Assembly: GCA_022793335.1 (NCBI GenBank)
Contig: JAAWCQ010000004.1
Span: 212,118 to 276,117, forward strand
Origin: Clostridia bacterium
GTDB taxonomy: Bacteria > Bacillota > Clostridia > Christensenellales > UBA1242
Direction of reading: 5' to 3'
Length of the DNA: 64,000 bases
Positions 1 to 8,339 of the stretch are shown here, piece by piece. Under the pieces are notes generated by a model. It did no database searches and was not told the origin of the DNA. It saw only the letters and a list, made by a program, of their open reading frames with translations. The first letter of the stretch is position 1. Each line of letters opens with the position of its first letter. The translations under genes and the position numbers were made by a program.

Positions 1-2664
1 TTCAATAATTGAGTAAACATAAGGAAGAGGTCTGATTTGCACCATTGTTCTCGAAGTTGGAGATGTGATAACAAACGCTTGACCAACAGAAGCACTTACT
101 ATGCTGTTTCTTTCTGCCTTATTGATACCACCGGAGTTTTTATAAAGCTCGACAAGGTCGTTTACATCGTTTGGCGCAAGAGAGAATATAAGCGAGTATT
201 GACAGGCGTTAATAATCGCGGTCGATTGTCTTTTAATTGCTTCAGATCCAACGAAGTCGTTGATGTTCTGAGTAATTACTATCTGCATACCACCATACTT
301 ACGAATACGTTTAGCCATAGAAGTCATGAAGTTTAAGGCAAGTGGATATTTAGGGTTGATGAAAAGGTGGGCTTCGTCAACTACCAAAATAATCTTACGA
401 TTTGTCGCGTGCAACTCGTTGTAGTCCTTATTATTGATAACTTCACTTTCAATATATTTGAATACCAAAAGCATTTGAGCATTTGTAAGCATTTCGTTAT
501 TACCAGCAATCAGAGACTGGAAGTTGAAACAAACAAAGTTTTCGTTGGTTTCAATTGATGTTGGACCATTCCAAAGGTTTGAGTTTCGGCCGCCTTTGGC
601 AAACTTACGGATATAAGTTTGAGCGACACGAAGGTTGTTTAATACAAACTCCTCTTTTGCTTCGCCCAGTTTGATTTGTAAAAGTTCATACAAATCATCA
701 AAGGTTGGATAATCTTCTGGTTTTAATTTTCTAAGGTCAGTATATTCATTGATGTTAAATTTTTCATATACTTCCAAAATAAGTGTATTGATTACCTCAA
801 AGGCATCTGAAGAGATACCTTGCAAAATTGTTCTGAAGAATTGTTCAAGGAATTGAAGGTGCTGATTGAAAGAGTCATCACGCTTAATAGGATTTCCATT
901 TTCATCAAAGTCGTCATCTCCCCCAAATTCATCATCATCTTTATCAAGAGCTCTGATGATGTTGAATGGATTGATAATACCTTGAAGAGATGAGCCTACA
1001 TCAATTTCCTTACCCTTCAACGCATCGCACAATTCAGAATATTCTTTTTCTGGGTCGACAATGAAGATTTTGGTATTATCAGCCGCAAAGTTTGCAAGCA
1101 GTGTTTTAGTAGAGAAAGATTTTCCTGACCCAGACTTTCCGATAATCATCATGTTCGAGTTTACTCTTTGAGCATCACGCATGAAGAAATCAATGAAAAC
1201 TGGATAAGAGTTGTCTCCTAAATAGAAGCCGCCATCGTCTTGAAGCTCAGATGAAATAAATGGGAAAACCCCAGCCAGTGTATAGGTAGGAACACCTCTT
1301 TGAAGCTCTTTAATATTATCACGCATTGAAATTCCAGTGCTGATAAATCCATCAAGCTGACGAGCGAAAAGCTCGGTGAAACGATAACCTTCCTGCTTAA
1401 GCATTGACTTAACTTCTTTTCTTGCAGAATCTTCAACAGTAATGAAAGTGTTTACATCGAAAAGCTGTTGGTTTGAAGTTTTAAGCTCTTGAAGAAGATT
1501 TCTAAGAGTTTCAAGGTGAGTTTCAATTTCAATTCGAGTACTACTCTTTCCTGTCTTGTAAAGCTTAGTTTCCATATCCATTATGGCTTTATCGATTTTC
1601 TTTTCTGATTCAAATTGAGGAGCTTTTTGGAATTTCATTACAACTTTTGTTCTGTCAAGAAGGAAGAAAGATGCACCCCACGCATTGCCAACTTGCAATG
1701 GATATTCATTCAAAGCATATGTACGATAATTTACGCCATCAACCTTATACTTAGCTGAAGAAAACTTGATTGTGTCAGGAGTTGCCCATTTTACATAATC
1801 AGAATATGGAATATTTTCAAGGTCTCTTTCATTAAATTCTCTTGTGTAGTTTGCTTTTAAGAAAATTGCAAGATCAGCCCCTGCCAATCTTTTAGTTGTA
1901 ACAGGAGTAAGCGAAGTTGCAAGCGCATTGGCCATACCGCCAATAGTATTATCAAGCGCTTCAAGGTCTTTGCCAAGCACCACCATATAGAAATAGTCTT
2001 TATAAATTTTTTCTGTTCTGTTTTTATTTTCAAGGAAAGTCACGCGCTCTTCAAAGATAGGCGCACGAGCATCAATTTCAGATTGGCTCATTTGCTTTTC
2101 ATACAATTGGTCAAGCAATCTGTCATATTTTTTATTTTCAATGTATGTATAACTATCAAGCACCATGGCTTTATTAAGTTTTACTATTTCACAAACTTGA
2201 TTATCTTCAAGTCTTCTAAGCGCGTTTCCAAAACCGACATCAATTACATTGTTTTGACTGTATTCATTTAAAAGTCCAAAAAGAATAGGTTTTACTTCCA
2301 ATACTGCAGCATAATATCCACCATAAGAAATAAATCTGTCTTCATGAATTGCTTCGAAAGGAATAATATCTTTCATGTTGCCTTTTTTATTTTTAGGCGC
2401 TTTAGCATATTTTTTCTTTTGAAGAGAAAACCTGGCAAGGTGCATTATCGTCACATAAAAACGGTCGCTGTCTGCAATTTTAAAGAACAAAGAAAGCGCA
2501 AATATTGCCCAAACCATTGCCACCCATATATGCCCTTCAAAGTTTGAAGCAGCAAGCACTACAAGCACCGCAGCTACAATAAGCGCCATGATTAAGTCAA
2601 TACCTGTGAAACCTCTTACAAATTCAAGTTTAACTTTGGTTCTTCTAGGAATTACTCTTACCAT
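1..2664 (-). CDS. virB4: VirB4-family conjugation ATPase (3' end outside window)
   Basis: Cytoplasmic ATPase that powers pilus or substrate handling in type IV secretion. About 888 codons are visible, reading leftward from the ATG at 2664, which follows the SD AAAGGTGAGG. The N-terminus has two hydrophobic helices (about residues 18-55), like the PrgI/VirB3-type membrane part fused to VirB4 in Gram-positive systems. A VirB4 N-domain follows, then Walker A GKSGSGKS (about 509-516) and a Walker B region ending in DEAH (about 763-766). The visible end, with SLAPNDVNDLVELY and ITSPTSRTMVQIRPLP, is typical of the C-terminus, so little is probably missing. It is the promoter-proximal gene of a leftward unit. 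A related pilin-like gene lies at the opposite edge. Family assignment is firm; whether the system transfers DNA cannot be seen here. Confidence 0.9.
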   Translation of the reverse strand, partial: MVRVIPRRTKVKLEFVRGFTGIDLIMALIVAAVLVVLAASNFEGHIWVAMVWAIFALSLFFKIADSDRFYVTIMHLARFSLQKKKYAKAPKNKKGNMKDIIPFEAIHEDRFISYGGYYAAVLEVKPILFGLLNEYSQNNVIDVGFGNALRRLEDNQVCEIVKLNKAMVLDSYTYIENKKYDRLLDQLYEKQMSQSEIDARAPIFEERVTFLENKNRTEKIYKDYFYMVVLGKDLEALDNTIGGMANALATSLTPVTTKRLAGADLAIFLKANYTREFNERDLENIPYSDYVKWATPDTIKFSSAKYKVDGVNYRTYALNEYPLQVGNAWGASFFLLDRTKVVMKFQKAPQFESEKKIDKAIMDMETKLYKTGKSSTRIEIETHLETLRNLLQELKTSNQQLFDVNTFITVEDSARKEVKSMLKQEGYRFTELFARQLDGFISTGISMRDNIKELQRGVPTYTLAGVFPFISSELQDDGGFYLGDNSYPVFIDFFMRDAQRVNSNMMIIGKSGSGKSFSTKTLLANFAADNTKIFIVDPEKEYSELCDALKGKEIDVGSSLQGIINPFNIIRALDKDDDEFGGDDDFDENGNPIKRDDSFNQHLQFLEQFFRTILQGISSDAFEVINTLILEVYEKFNINEYTDLRKLKPEDYPTFDDLYELLQIKLGEAKEEFVLNNLRVAQTYIRKFAKGGRNSNLWNGPTSIETNENFVCFNFQSLIAGNNEMLTNAQMLLVFKYIESEVINNKDYNELHATNRKIILVVDEAHLFINPKYPLALNFMTSMAKRIRKYGGMQIVITQNINDFVGSEAIKRQSTAIINACQYSLIFSLAPNDVNDLVELYKNSGGINKAERNSIVSASVGQAFVITSPTSRTMVQIRPLPYVYSIIE

Positions 2665-2851
2665 ATAAACCTCACCTTTAAAAATCTTTCAAAATTTTAC
2701 AACAAAAGATTTCAAAATTACTATCACATATATTGTACTACAAATAAAATCAAAAATACAAACGAATAAACGATAATTTTATTAAAAATAAAAAAAATAA
2801 TAAAAAATTATATAATATATATAAATTCACCAAAAAAAATAATAAATAAAT

Positions 2852-2884
2852 TAAAAAACAGCGACTTTTATTATTAAAAATCGC
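2852..2884 (-). terminator. Intrinsic terminator after PRC-barrel gene
   Basis: On the minus strand GCGA-TTTT and AAAA-TCGC arms with one mismatch are followed by a T run. It lies just past the stop codon of the PRC-barrel gene. The rest of 2665-2850 is very AT-rich and holds only the virB4 leader. Confidence 0.6.
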
Positions 2885-2901
2885 CATTTTATTTATTTTT
2901 A

Positions 2902-3612
2902 TTATTTGCTGTAATAATTTAAAAAATTCAATTTATTATGTTTTTTTGCTTTATTTATTATTTTTTGACTTATTATTTCATTTTTTTGAACAATAATTTC
3001 ATTATTGTATCCAAAAATATCATTTGTCATAACCCTTCCAATCAATGAATTTTCACCTATATAAACTCTCTTAGGAATTTCCATTGTCGCAACACTGTTT
3101 ATTGCTTGTGAAATGGTCACTTGAGGCAATATCTGACTATTGAAAGTCCCTACCTCTTCTTTGAAAGTTTTCTTCTCTTTTTTTTCCTTTTTATAGGCTC
3201 CAAAAATGATAAAGTTATCCCCCGATTTCCTTACAAATTTCTGAGGAAATTCGCACATGGTGGTCATCAACTTTTTTACTGTTTTACCCTGCAATTGCAC
3301 ATCAATCACCTGTCCTAAATTATTGCCATTGCAATCATAGACAATCTTCCCAACAGGATTGTTTGACTTATTCGAAATATTAAACATAAGCTTATCGGCA
3401 GACTTAACCATAACGGTCTCATCACCCATAGAATAAATATCCTCTCTTTGCAATACAAAAGAATTTTCACTTTCATCATCTACAATAATAAGACCTGTAA
3501 ATGTCTTTATCTGATCGTCAAAAATTACATCCAGCACATAGCCGAGTCCACTTGCATCCTCTAACGAGATGACTTTTTTTGAAATTATTTTACTTATCTG
3601 TTCCATACTCAT
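2902..3612 (-). CDS. PRC-barrel domain protein
   Basis: A 236-residue soluble protein with three PRC-barrel-like segments: residues about 8-80 (ISKKVISLEDASGLGYVLDV), 83-140 (NNPVGKIVYDCNGNNLGQVI), and a C-terminal segment about 185-230 (YIGENSLIGRVMTNDIFG, then a KAKKHNKL end). The last segment matches the tail of clostridial PRC-barrel proteins of unknown role. A lysine-rich linker lies near residues 140-150. The start could be the ATG at 3612 or the one at 3606; no clear SD precedes either. It is divergent from the DUF1858 gene. PRC barrels commonly bind RNA or partner proteins; the specific function here is unknown. Confidence 0.7.
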   Translation of the reverse strand: MSMEQISKIISKKVISLEDASGLGYVLDVIFDDQIKTFTGLIIVDDESENSFVLQREDIYSMGDETVMVKSADKLMFNISNKSNNPVGKIVYDCNGNNLGQVIDVQLQGKTVKKLMTTMCEFPQKFVRKSGDNFIIFGAYKKEKKEKKTFKEEVGTFNSQILPQVTISQAINSVATMEIPKRVYIGENSLIGRVMTNDIFGYNNEIIVQKNEIISQKIINKAKKHNKLNFLNYYSK

Positions 3613-3667
3613 AATTTATTAAACTATTTTAAATTTAGAACATTTTTTTGTAATTTATATATTTTTT

Positions 3668-3696
3668 TTGACATTTTTATTATTTTGATTTATAAT
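3668..3696 (+). promoter_or_regulatory. SigA-type promoter, apparently leaderless
   Basis: Perfect TTGACA (3668-3673), 17-nt spacer, perfect TATAAT (3691-3696). Only 6 nt separate the -10 box from the ATG at 3703, so transcription should begin at or next to the start codon. An in-frame ATG at 3685 lies inside the promoter and is not a credible start. Confidence 0.85.
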
Positions 3697-3702
3697 TTAG
3701 GC

Positions 3703-3927
3703 ATGAAAAAGAAAGAAAATAAGAAAACAATTACAAAAGATATGATTATTGATGATGTGCTTAAACTTGATGAAAGTCTAGGCGATATTTTTATGGGCTT
3801 TGGTATGCACTGCATATTCTGTCATTTAGGAATGGAAGAGACAGTTGAAGAAGCAGCTTTTGTTCACCAAGTGGATGTTGATTTTTTGATTCAAAAATTA
3901 AACGAAGCTTACAAAGCAAACAAATGA
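3703..3927 (+). CDS. DUF1858 redox-disulfide domain protein
   Basis: A 74-residue protein covering a complete DUF1858 domain, the hybrid-cluster-protein-associated redox domain: KDMIIDDVLKLDESLGDIF, then GMHCIFCHLGMEETVEEA with a CxxC pair, then a short helix. Family members are small cytoplasmic proteins or domains thought to take part in thiol or redox chemistry; the substrate is unknown. The ATG at 3703 was chosen because the promoter overlaps any earlier start. There is no SD, and translation is probably leaderless. It stands alone, convergent with hflX, and shares a terminator with it. Confidence 0.8.
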   Translation: MKKKENKKTITKDMIIDDVLKLDESLGDIFMGFGMHCIFCHLGMEETVEEAAFVHQVDVDFLIQKLNEAYKANK

Positions 3928-3946
3928 GCTTATTGATAATATAATA

Positions 3947-3979
3947 CAAAAAAAGCACGATAAAATTCGTGCATTTTTT
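3947..3979. terminator. Bidirectional terminator between DUF1858 gene and hflX
   Basis: GCACGA (3955-3960) and TCGTGC (3967-3972) form a hairpin with A-rich left and T-rich right flanks, so it works in both directions for the two convergent genes. Confidence 0.8.
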
Positions 3980-5079
3980 CATATATTGAGTTTCTGCTTT
4001 ATCATATTCAACAGTCTTTCAATACCCTGCCCTTTCTTTGCAGACATCAAAATTTCATCTTCTTTTATAAGCATTGGTTTTGAAAGCATGTCGCTTTTAT
4101 TTAATACTATAATGCGATTTTTAGTAGCGCCAAGCGAATCTAAAAGGTCATTTGTGACTTTCATATTGACTTCATATTCTTTCTTTCCGTCAATATCTTT
4201 ATCAAGTGAAACATCCACCACATGAAGTAATAAATCGGCATCTGCAGCCTCTTCCAAAGTGGATGAAAAGGCATCAACAAGTTGGTGCGGAAGGTCTGAA
4301 ATAAAGCCTACAGTATCAGTTAAAATAGCGTAATCATTTTGACCTAAATAAAGCTTTCTTGTAGTCGTGTCAAGAGTTGCAAAAAACTTGTCATCCGCAT
4401 AAATATTTTCTTTTACAAGTCGATTTAACAATGACGATTTGCCAGAATTGGTATATCCGACAAGAGCAATCTTAGGTAAATTTGATTTTAATCTTTCTCG
4501 CCTTGTTGATTGCCTTTGCGTTTTTATCTTTTCAATTTGCACTTTTAAAGCGTCCATTTCTTTCTCAAGCACACGCCTGTTAAGCTCAAGTTTTGTTTCT
4601 CCAGGACCTCTCATTCCTACGCCTGCACTGCCAAATCTTCCACTCGTGCCTTGCATTTGTGAGAGTCTTGGCAAAACATAAAGGTCTTGGGCAAGTTTAA
4701 CTTGAAGCTTAGCTTCTCTTGATTTTGCACCGCGTGCAAATATATCAATAATCAGTCCCACCCTGTCAATAACTTTCACCTTAAACTCATCTGCCAGATT
4801 TTTCATTTGAGAGCCTGTGAGAGCATAATCGACAATTACAACATCAATCACCTCTTCACAAGAAGCAATATACTCTTTGATTTCATCCACTTTGCCACTG
4901 CCAATAACAGTGCGCTTATTAAAATCTTTTACCTTTTGATAAAAGTTTTCAACAACATTAAGCTCGGCAGAATAACAAAGGCGATTTATCTCAGCCTTCT
5001 TTCTTTCGATGTTATCTTCTTTCTTTACTGCAATGACAACCACCACCGCATTTTCTTTTTCAATAGCTGTATTTTTCAT
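3979..5079 (-). CDS. hflX: GTPase HflX
   Basis: Ribosome-associated GTPase that splits or rescues stalled 70S ribosomes, mainly under stress. The 366-residue product has the HflX N-terminal domain (VVENFYQKVKDFN, GSGKVDEIKEYI), the glycine-rich linker GMRGPGETKLELNRR, and a G domain with G1 GYTNSGKSSLLN, G3 DTVGF and G4 NKSD. Length is at the short end for the family. The ATG at 5079 was chosen over upstream codons because those are overlapped by a promoter whose -10 box ends 6 nt before this ATG. No SD is present, so this is a probable leaderless mRNA. Monocistronic. Confidence 0.93.
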   Translation of the reverse strand: MKNTAIEKENAVVVVIAVKKEDNIERKKAEINRLCYSAELNVVENFYQKVKDFNKRTVIGSGKVDEIKEYIASCEEVIDVVIVDYALTGSQMKNLADEFKVKVIDRVGLIIDIFARGAKSREAKLQVKLAQDLYVLPRLSQMQGTSGRFGSAGVGMRGPGETKLELNRRVLEKEMDALKVQIEKIKTQRQSTRRERLKSNLPKIALVGYTNSGKSSLLNRLVKENIYADDKFFATLDTTTRKLYLGQNDYAILTDTVGFISDLPHQLVDAFSSTLEEAADADLLLHVVDVSLDKDIDGKKEYEVNMKVTNDLLDSLGATKNRIIVLNKSDMLSKPMLIKEDEILMSAKKGQGIERLLNMIKQKLNI

Positions 5080-5085
5080 AGATTT

Positions 5086-5114
5086 AATATAACACAAATA
5101 TTTTAAAATAACAA
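5086..5114 (-). promoter_or_regulatory. hflX promoter, apparently leaderless
   Basis: On the minus strand TTGTTA (5114-5109), 17-nt spacer, TATATT (5091-5086), preceded by TG (extended -10). Exactly 6 nt lie between the -10 box and the ATG, with no SD. Confidence 0.65.
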
Positions 5115-5167
5115 ACAAAAGCAATTATAAAAAATTTGCATCAAACATAATTTGGCGCAAATTCAAT

Positions 5168-5206
5168 AAAAAAGAGCCTAAAATCATATTTTAAAGCTCT
5201 TTTTTT
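5168..5206. terminator. Terminator after lipoprotein gene
   Basis: AAAAAAGAGC (5168-5177) pairs with GCTCTTTTTTT (5196-5206). The loop has inner pairing TAAAAT/ATTTTA. It lies directly downstream of the leftward lipoprotein gene. Confidence 0.75.
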
Positions 5207-5217
5207 GTAGATTTTGT

Positions 5218-5874
5218 TTAATTTTTAATAATTATATTCCCATCATTGACATTCAAGACAATATTTTTAGTTTGCTTATCTTTGCCGACAATAGTAAAAA
5301 TCCAGAATAAATCTTCCTTTCCATTATCACGAAGAGTCAACACCTTAAGATAACATTCCCCTTCAAAACTTCCACCATTATAAAAAGGTTTTAATTCATC
5401 ACCAAAGTTTTCAAGTGCAATAGATATTGCTTTATTGTAATCAATGCTAAAATTTTTACTTACATTTTCAAAAGTCAAAGTTTTGCCGTTATAAGCTAAA
5501 CTTATCTCACTATCATCTTTAAGTGCATAGCCAAGGTCGGCCATGTACATGTGATTTGCTGGATTAAGCTCCAGCACCACTTTTGTTTCAACTCCATCTA
5601 TCATAAAATCAAGCCCCATGCTGTTTACATTTTGTTGATCATTAAACTTAATTGAAATCAAAGTAAATTCGCATGTTTTTCCGTGTTTTCCATCAACTGC
5701 ATATCGCTCTTCCCTATCACCAACGCAAATAGACGCACTAAGTTCTTCATTTGAAGTTTGATAATAGACCTTCGTCACCTCACTGAGCGCATCTTTAATC
5801 TCAACTTTCTTTTGACAACCAGCCAATGTCAATGCAACCAGTGGGACAAGCATAAATAATAAAAACTTTTTCAT
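5218..5874 (-). CDS. Lipoprotein of unknown function
   Basis: A 218-residue secreted lipoprotein. Signal peptide residues 1-19 end in the lipobox LAGC, with Cys20 as the acylation site and attachment to the outer membrane face. The mature part looks beta-rich (FDFMIDG-type strands, SLAYNGKTLTFENV) with a C-terminal segment (LKVLTLRDNGKEDLFWIFTI) resembling the strand pattern of PepSY or YpmB-like domains, but this is not certain. The ATG at 5874 has the SD AGAGGTG. It is divergent from the aldolase gene. Function not recognised. Confidence 0.7.
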   Translation of the reverse strand: MKKFLLFMLVPLVALTLAGCQKKVEIKDALSEVTKVYYQTSNEELSASICVGDREERYAVDGKHGKTCEFTLISIKFNDQQNVNSMGLDFMIDGVETKVVLELNPANHMYMADLGYALKDDSEISLAYNGKTLTFENVSKNFSIDYNKAISIALENFGDELKPFYNGGSFEGECYLKVLTLRDNGKEDLFWIFTIVGKDKQTKNIVLNVNDGNIIIKN

Positions 5875-5947
5875 TTTTTCACCTCTTTTTATAATTATGT
5901 TTGAATATTAAAAAAAATGTGTTAGAATATTATTAAAAGGAGCTTAA

Positions 5948-6862
5948 ATGAAAAATCTTAAATATTTCTTATCAGATGCACTTAAAAATAATTACGCATT
6001 AGGGGCTTTTAATTTTTCAAATATGGAATGTTTGCAAGGTATATTGCAAGCCTGCAAAACAAACAATTCCCCAGCAATCGTTTCTGTAAGTGAAGGAGCT
6101 TTTAAATATATGGGCGACAACTTTACAATGGCACTTGCAAAAACTGCAAAAGAAGAATTTCCATATTTATTTTTACACCTTGACCACGGCAAATCTTTTG
6201 AAATTTGCCAAAAGGCAATTGACCTTGGCTTTGATAGTGTTATGATTGACGGAAGCAGTTTAAACTTTGAAGAAAATATCGCACTTACAAAAAAGGTCGT
6301 TTTATACGCGCACTCTAAAAATGTACTTGTCGAAGGCGAGCTTGGTCAAATAAAAGGTATCGAAGACAATGTTTCATCTGAAAGCCATTTTTATACCAAC
6401 CCATTAGACGCACAAAACTTTGTAAAACAAACCAATGTGGACTTTCTTGCCATTTCAATAGGCACAAGTCATGGCGCATATAAATATAGTGGCGAGCAAA
6501 CATTAAGAATTGATATATTAAGCGAAATTGAAAAAGCTTTGCCAGACTTTCCTTTAGTGCTTCATGGCGCTTCTCAAGTGCCTGAACAACTTCTTGAAAA
6601 GGTTAATAAATTTGGAGGCGAAATTAAAGGCGCAAAAGGCATACCTGCAAACCTGCTTGAAGAAGTGGTTACAAAACATAACATCGTCAAAATAAATACT
6701 GATACTGATATAAGACTTTCAATGACGGGCGCTGTTCGCGAATGTCTCACAGATAAATCTGTGTTTGACCCAAGACATTATCTTGGCAAAGGCGTCAGCG
6801 AAATTGCCAGCACGGTTGAAAACAAAATCAAAAATGTTTTATTTTCAAACAATAGAATATAA
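5948..6862 (+). CDS. fba: Class II fructose-bisphosphate aldolase
   Basis: Zinc-dependent aldolase interconverting fructose 1,6-bisphosphate with dihydroxyacetone phosphate and glyceraldehyde 3-phosphate in glycolysis and gluconeogenesis. The 304-residue protein has the class II signatures: HLDHG (catalytic Asp and zinc His), VEGELGQIKGIED, GTSHGAYK, LVLHGAS and KINTDTD. Length is normal for the family. The start has the SD AAAGGAGC. The gene is alone, with its own terminator. Related tagatose-bisphosphate aldolases share these motifs, but with no sugar-utilisation neighbours a glycolytic role is more likely. Confidence 0.93.
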   Translation: MKNLKYFLSDALKNNYALGAFNFSNMECLQGILQACKTNNSPAIVSVSEGAFKYMGDNFTMALAKTAKEEFPYLFLHLDHGKSFEICQKAIDLGFDSVMIDGSSLNFEENIALTKKVVLYAHSKNVLVEGELGQIKGIEDNVSSESHFYTNPLDAQNFVKQTNVDFLAISIGTSHGAYKYSGEQTLRIDILSEIEKALPDFPLVLHGASQVPEQLLEKVNKFGGEIKGAKGIPANLLEEVVTKHNIVKINTDTDIRLSMTGAVRECLTDKSVFDPRHYLGKGVSEIASTVENKIKNVLFSNNRI

Positions 6863-6893
6863 AAAAGCGTTACTTAAAAAACGCTTTTTTGTT
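6861..6893. terminator. Convergent terminator between fba and spoIIID
   Basis: AAAAAAGCGT (6861-6870) pairs with ACGCTTTTTT (6881-6890). A and T flanks on both sides make it bidirectional. Confidence 0.8.
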
Positions 6894-7165
6894 TAGTCTT
6901 TAGATTCAGTTTCTTCATATTCATCTTGATATTTTTTCCTTGTCGCTTCCCCGCCCCTTATATGCTTCTCAGCAAAATTCTCATCGAGCACTACTTTAGT
7001 TTGCATATATAAATCATAATCTATGGCTTTAAGTTTGACAGAAACATCATTGTGAATGGTGCTTTTGCTAAGCCCAAACAATTTTGCAGTCTTTCGCACT
7101 GTATCATGACTTTCTTTAATATGTTCAGCCACAGTCAAAACTCTTTTAACAAGCTCTTCTTTCAT
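6893..7165 (-). CDS. spoIIID: Sporulation transcription factor SpoIIID
   Basis: Mother-cell DNA-binding regulator that acts with SigE and prepares SigK expression during endospore formation. The 90-residue protein has a helix-turn-helix (about 20-45: DTVRKTAKLFGLSKSTIHND) and the family C-terminal signature HIRGGEATRKKY. The ATG at 7165 was chosen because GGAGG lies 5 nt upstream; the GTG at 7177 overlaps that SD. A SigE-like promoter precedes it. It clusters with ACP, a SpoIIQ-like protein and a YwmB-like protein, partly matching the clostridial spoIID-spoIIQ-spoIIID-mbl order. No mbl is seen. This is strong evidence for an endospore former. Confidence 0.93.
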   Translation of the reverse strand: MKEELVKRVLTVAEHIKESHDTVRKTAKLFGLSKSTIHNDVSVKLKAIDYDLYMQTKVVLDENFAEKHIRGGEATRKKYQDEYEETESKD

Positions 7166-7183
7166 ATCATCCTCCACCCTATA

Positions 7184-7212
7184 AATCTATGAAAGCAAAG
7201 TGGCCGATATGT
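7184..7212 (-). promoter_or_regulatory. SigE-like promoter of spoIIID
   Basis: On the minus strand ACATATC (7212-7206), 14-nt spacer, CATAGATT (7191-7184). This resembles the SigE pattern (-35 ATATT-like, -10 CATACAAT-like), and spoIIID is a known SigE gene in Bacillus subtilis. Assignment is by eye. Confidence 0.45.
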
Positions 7213-7264
7213 ATAAAAATGTTGAAAAATGTTGAAATTTGTAAATGAAATAAATGGCAGCGTC

Positions 7265-7296
7265 AAAAAAGACTGATAACAAAAATCAGTCTTTTA
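7265..7296 (-). terminator. Terminator after acpP
   Basis: AAAGACTGAT and ATCAGTCTTTT form a strong stem with a 7-nt loop, and the minus strand has a T6 tract. It separates acpP from spoIIID. Confidence 0.8.
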
Positions 7297-7332
7297 TGTA
7301 TTAAACAACTTCAGCTTAAACTAAGCCAAAAA

Positions 7333-7569
7333 TTATTTTTGTGTATATTCATCTATTACCTTAACAATTTGAGGAATAGTTTTTAATTCTTCAAGTTTGT
7401 CATCTGGAATTGAAACTTTAAATTCATCTTCAAAAGTCATCAAAAGCTCAACAACATCCAATGAATCAGCTCCTAAGTCCTCGATTATATTTGCATCATC
7501 TTTTATATCTTCTGTTGAGATACAAAGTTGTTCTGCAATAATCTTCTTTACAGTCTCAATAGTGCTCAT
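7333..7569 (-). CDS. acpP: Acyl carrier protein
   Basis: Carries growing acyl chains on a 4'-phosphopantetheine arm for type II fatty acid synthesis. The 78-residue acidic protein has the canonical GADSLDVVELLM motif, whose Ser is the prosthetic-group site, and the usual four-helix length. The ATG at 7569 follows the SD AGGAGGT; an ATG further upstream gives a six-residue extension across the SD and is rejected. It is not in a fab operon; it sits between spoIIQ-like and spoIIID, with its own terminator. It could be the housekeeping ACP or a second copy; this window cannot decide. Confidence 0.92.
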   Translation of the reverse strand: MSTIETVKKIIAEQLCISTEDIKDDANIIEDLGADSLDVVELLMTFEDEFKVSIPDDKLEELKTIPQIVKVIDEYTQK

Positions 7570-7611
7570 AGTACCTCCTAGTTTCAAATTATAGCATATT
7601 TTTAGTTATAT

Positions 7612-7647
7612 GTAAATAAAAATGCGATAAATTTTTATCGCATCTTT
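7612..7647 (-). terminator. Second terminator after spoIIQ-like gene
   Basis: ATGCGATAA (7622-7630) pairs with TTATCGCAT (7635-7643), followed on the minus strand by TTTTTATT. A smaller hairpin (AAGGC/GCCTT, 7680-7695) sits nearer the stop codon, giving tandem terminators. Confidence 0.7.
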
Positions 7648-7721
7648 ATTTGGGGTTGAATTTATTATATTTTAAGTAAAAGGCTTTTTTGCCTTAATAA
7701 AATTTGCTCAAAACAAATATA

Positions 7722-8285
7722 TTATTTTTCTTGCAAATCTAAATAGTTGTTTGGATCAACGAAACTGTTGTTAAGTTTCATTGCAAAGTGCAAATGCGCG
7801 CCCATATCAAGCTCTCCTGCAGCTGTATTATCAACAGTGCCGATTTTTTGGCCAGCTTCAACTTTGTCGCCTTCTTTAACTGACATTTCTTCATTTAAAG
7901 ATGAATATATTGATTCAAAACCATTTGAGTGTTTGATTGTAATTGTATAGCCATCCAAATATTTGTTTTCAATGCTTGAAACTGTTCCGCCAAGCACCGC
8001 ATATACATCTGGATTTTCTGCAGCAAAGTCAACATATAAATGAGCTTCCCATTGATTGAGAGTTTCATTATTTTGAAGCTCTGAATTTGAAAAATCTTTA
8101 ATTACTCTTGCTTCAGTCATAGGCATAGCAAAATTGAGATTATTAGTCCCCGCTGGAACAGACTTTCCAAGCGCTGCAACTAAAGTGAATGTAAGAGCTA
8201 CTGCAAAGATAACAATTCCAACAGCAACAAACATTCCATATTTTTTAATAAATTCAACAAACCCATTTCTCTTTTCGATTTCCAT
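7722..8285 (-). CDS. spoIIQ: SpoIIQ-like M23 peptidase-domain protein
   Basis: Forespore membrane protein that pairs with SpoIIIAH to form the channel joining forespore and mother cell. The 187-residue protein has one N-terminal transmembrane helix (about 17-40) and a C-terminal M23 (LytM) domain (about 75-185). The zinc ligands are complete: His82 and Asp86 (HLYVD) and His164/His166 (HLHF). Clostridial SpoIIQ keeps such ligands, whereas the Bacillus subtilis protein does not. The SpoIIQ assignment rests on topology plus location next to a YwmB-like gene and spoIIID. The SD is AGGAGGT. A GTATA and GG-rich pair upstream only partly fits SigF. A generic M23 hydrolase is the alternative. Confidence 0.75.
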   Translation of the reverse strand: MEIEKRNGFVEFIKKYGMFVAVGIVIFAVALTFTLVAALGKSVPAGTNNLNFAMPMTEARVIKDFSNSELQNNETLNQWEAHLYVDFAAENPDVYAVLGGTVSSIENKYLDGYTITIKHSNGFESIYSSLNEEMSVKEGDKVEAGQKIGTVDNTAAGELDMGAHLHFAMKLNNSFVDPNNYLDLQEK

Positions 8286-8339
8286 TGTAAACCTCCTAGA
8301 AATTTATTGACCATAATCGTGAGTTTATACATTAAATTT

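Noticed and set aside
7612-7702. Attenuator or regulatory RNA between acpP and spoIIQ-like gene
   Set aside because: The two hairpins are best explained as tandem terminators of the spoIIQ-like gene.
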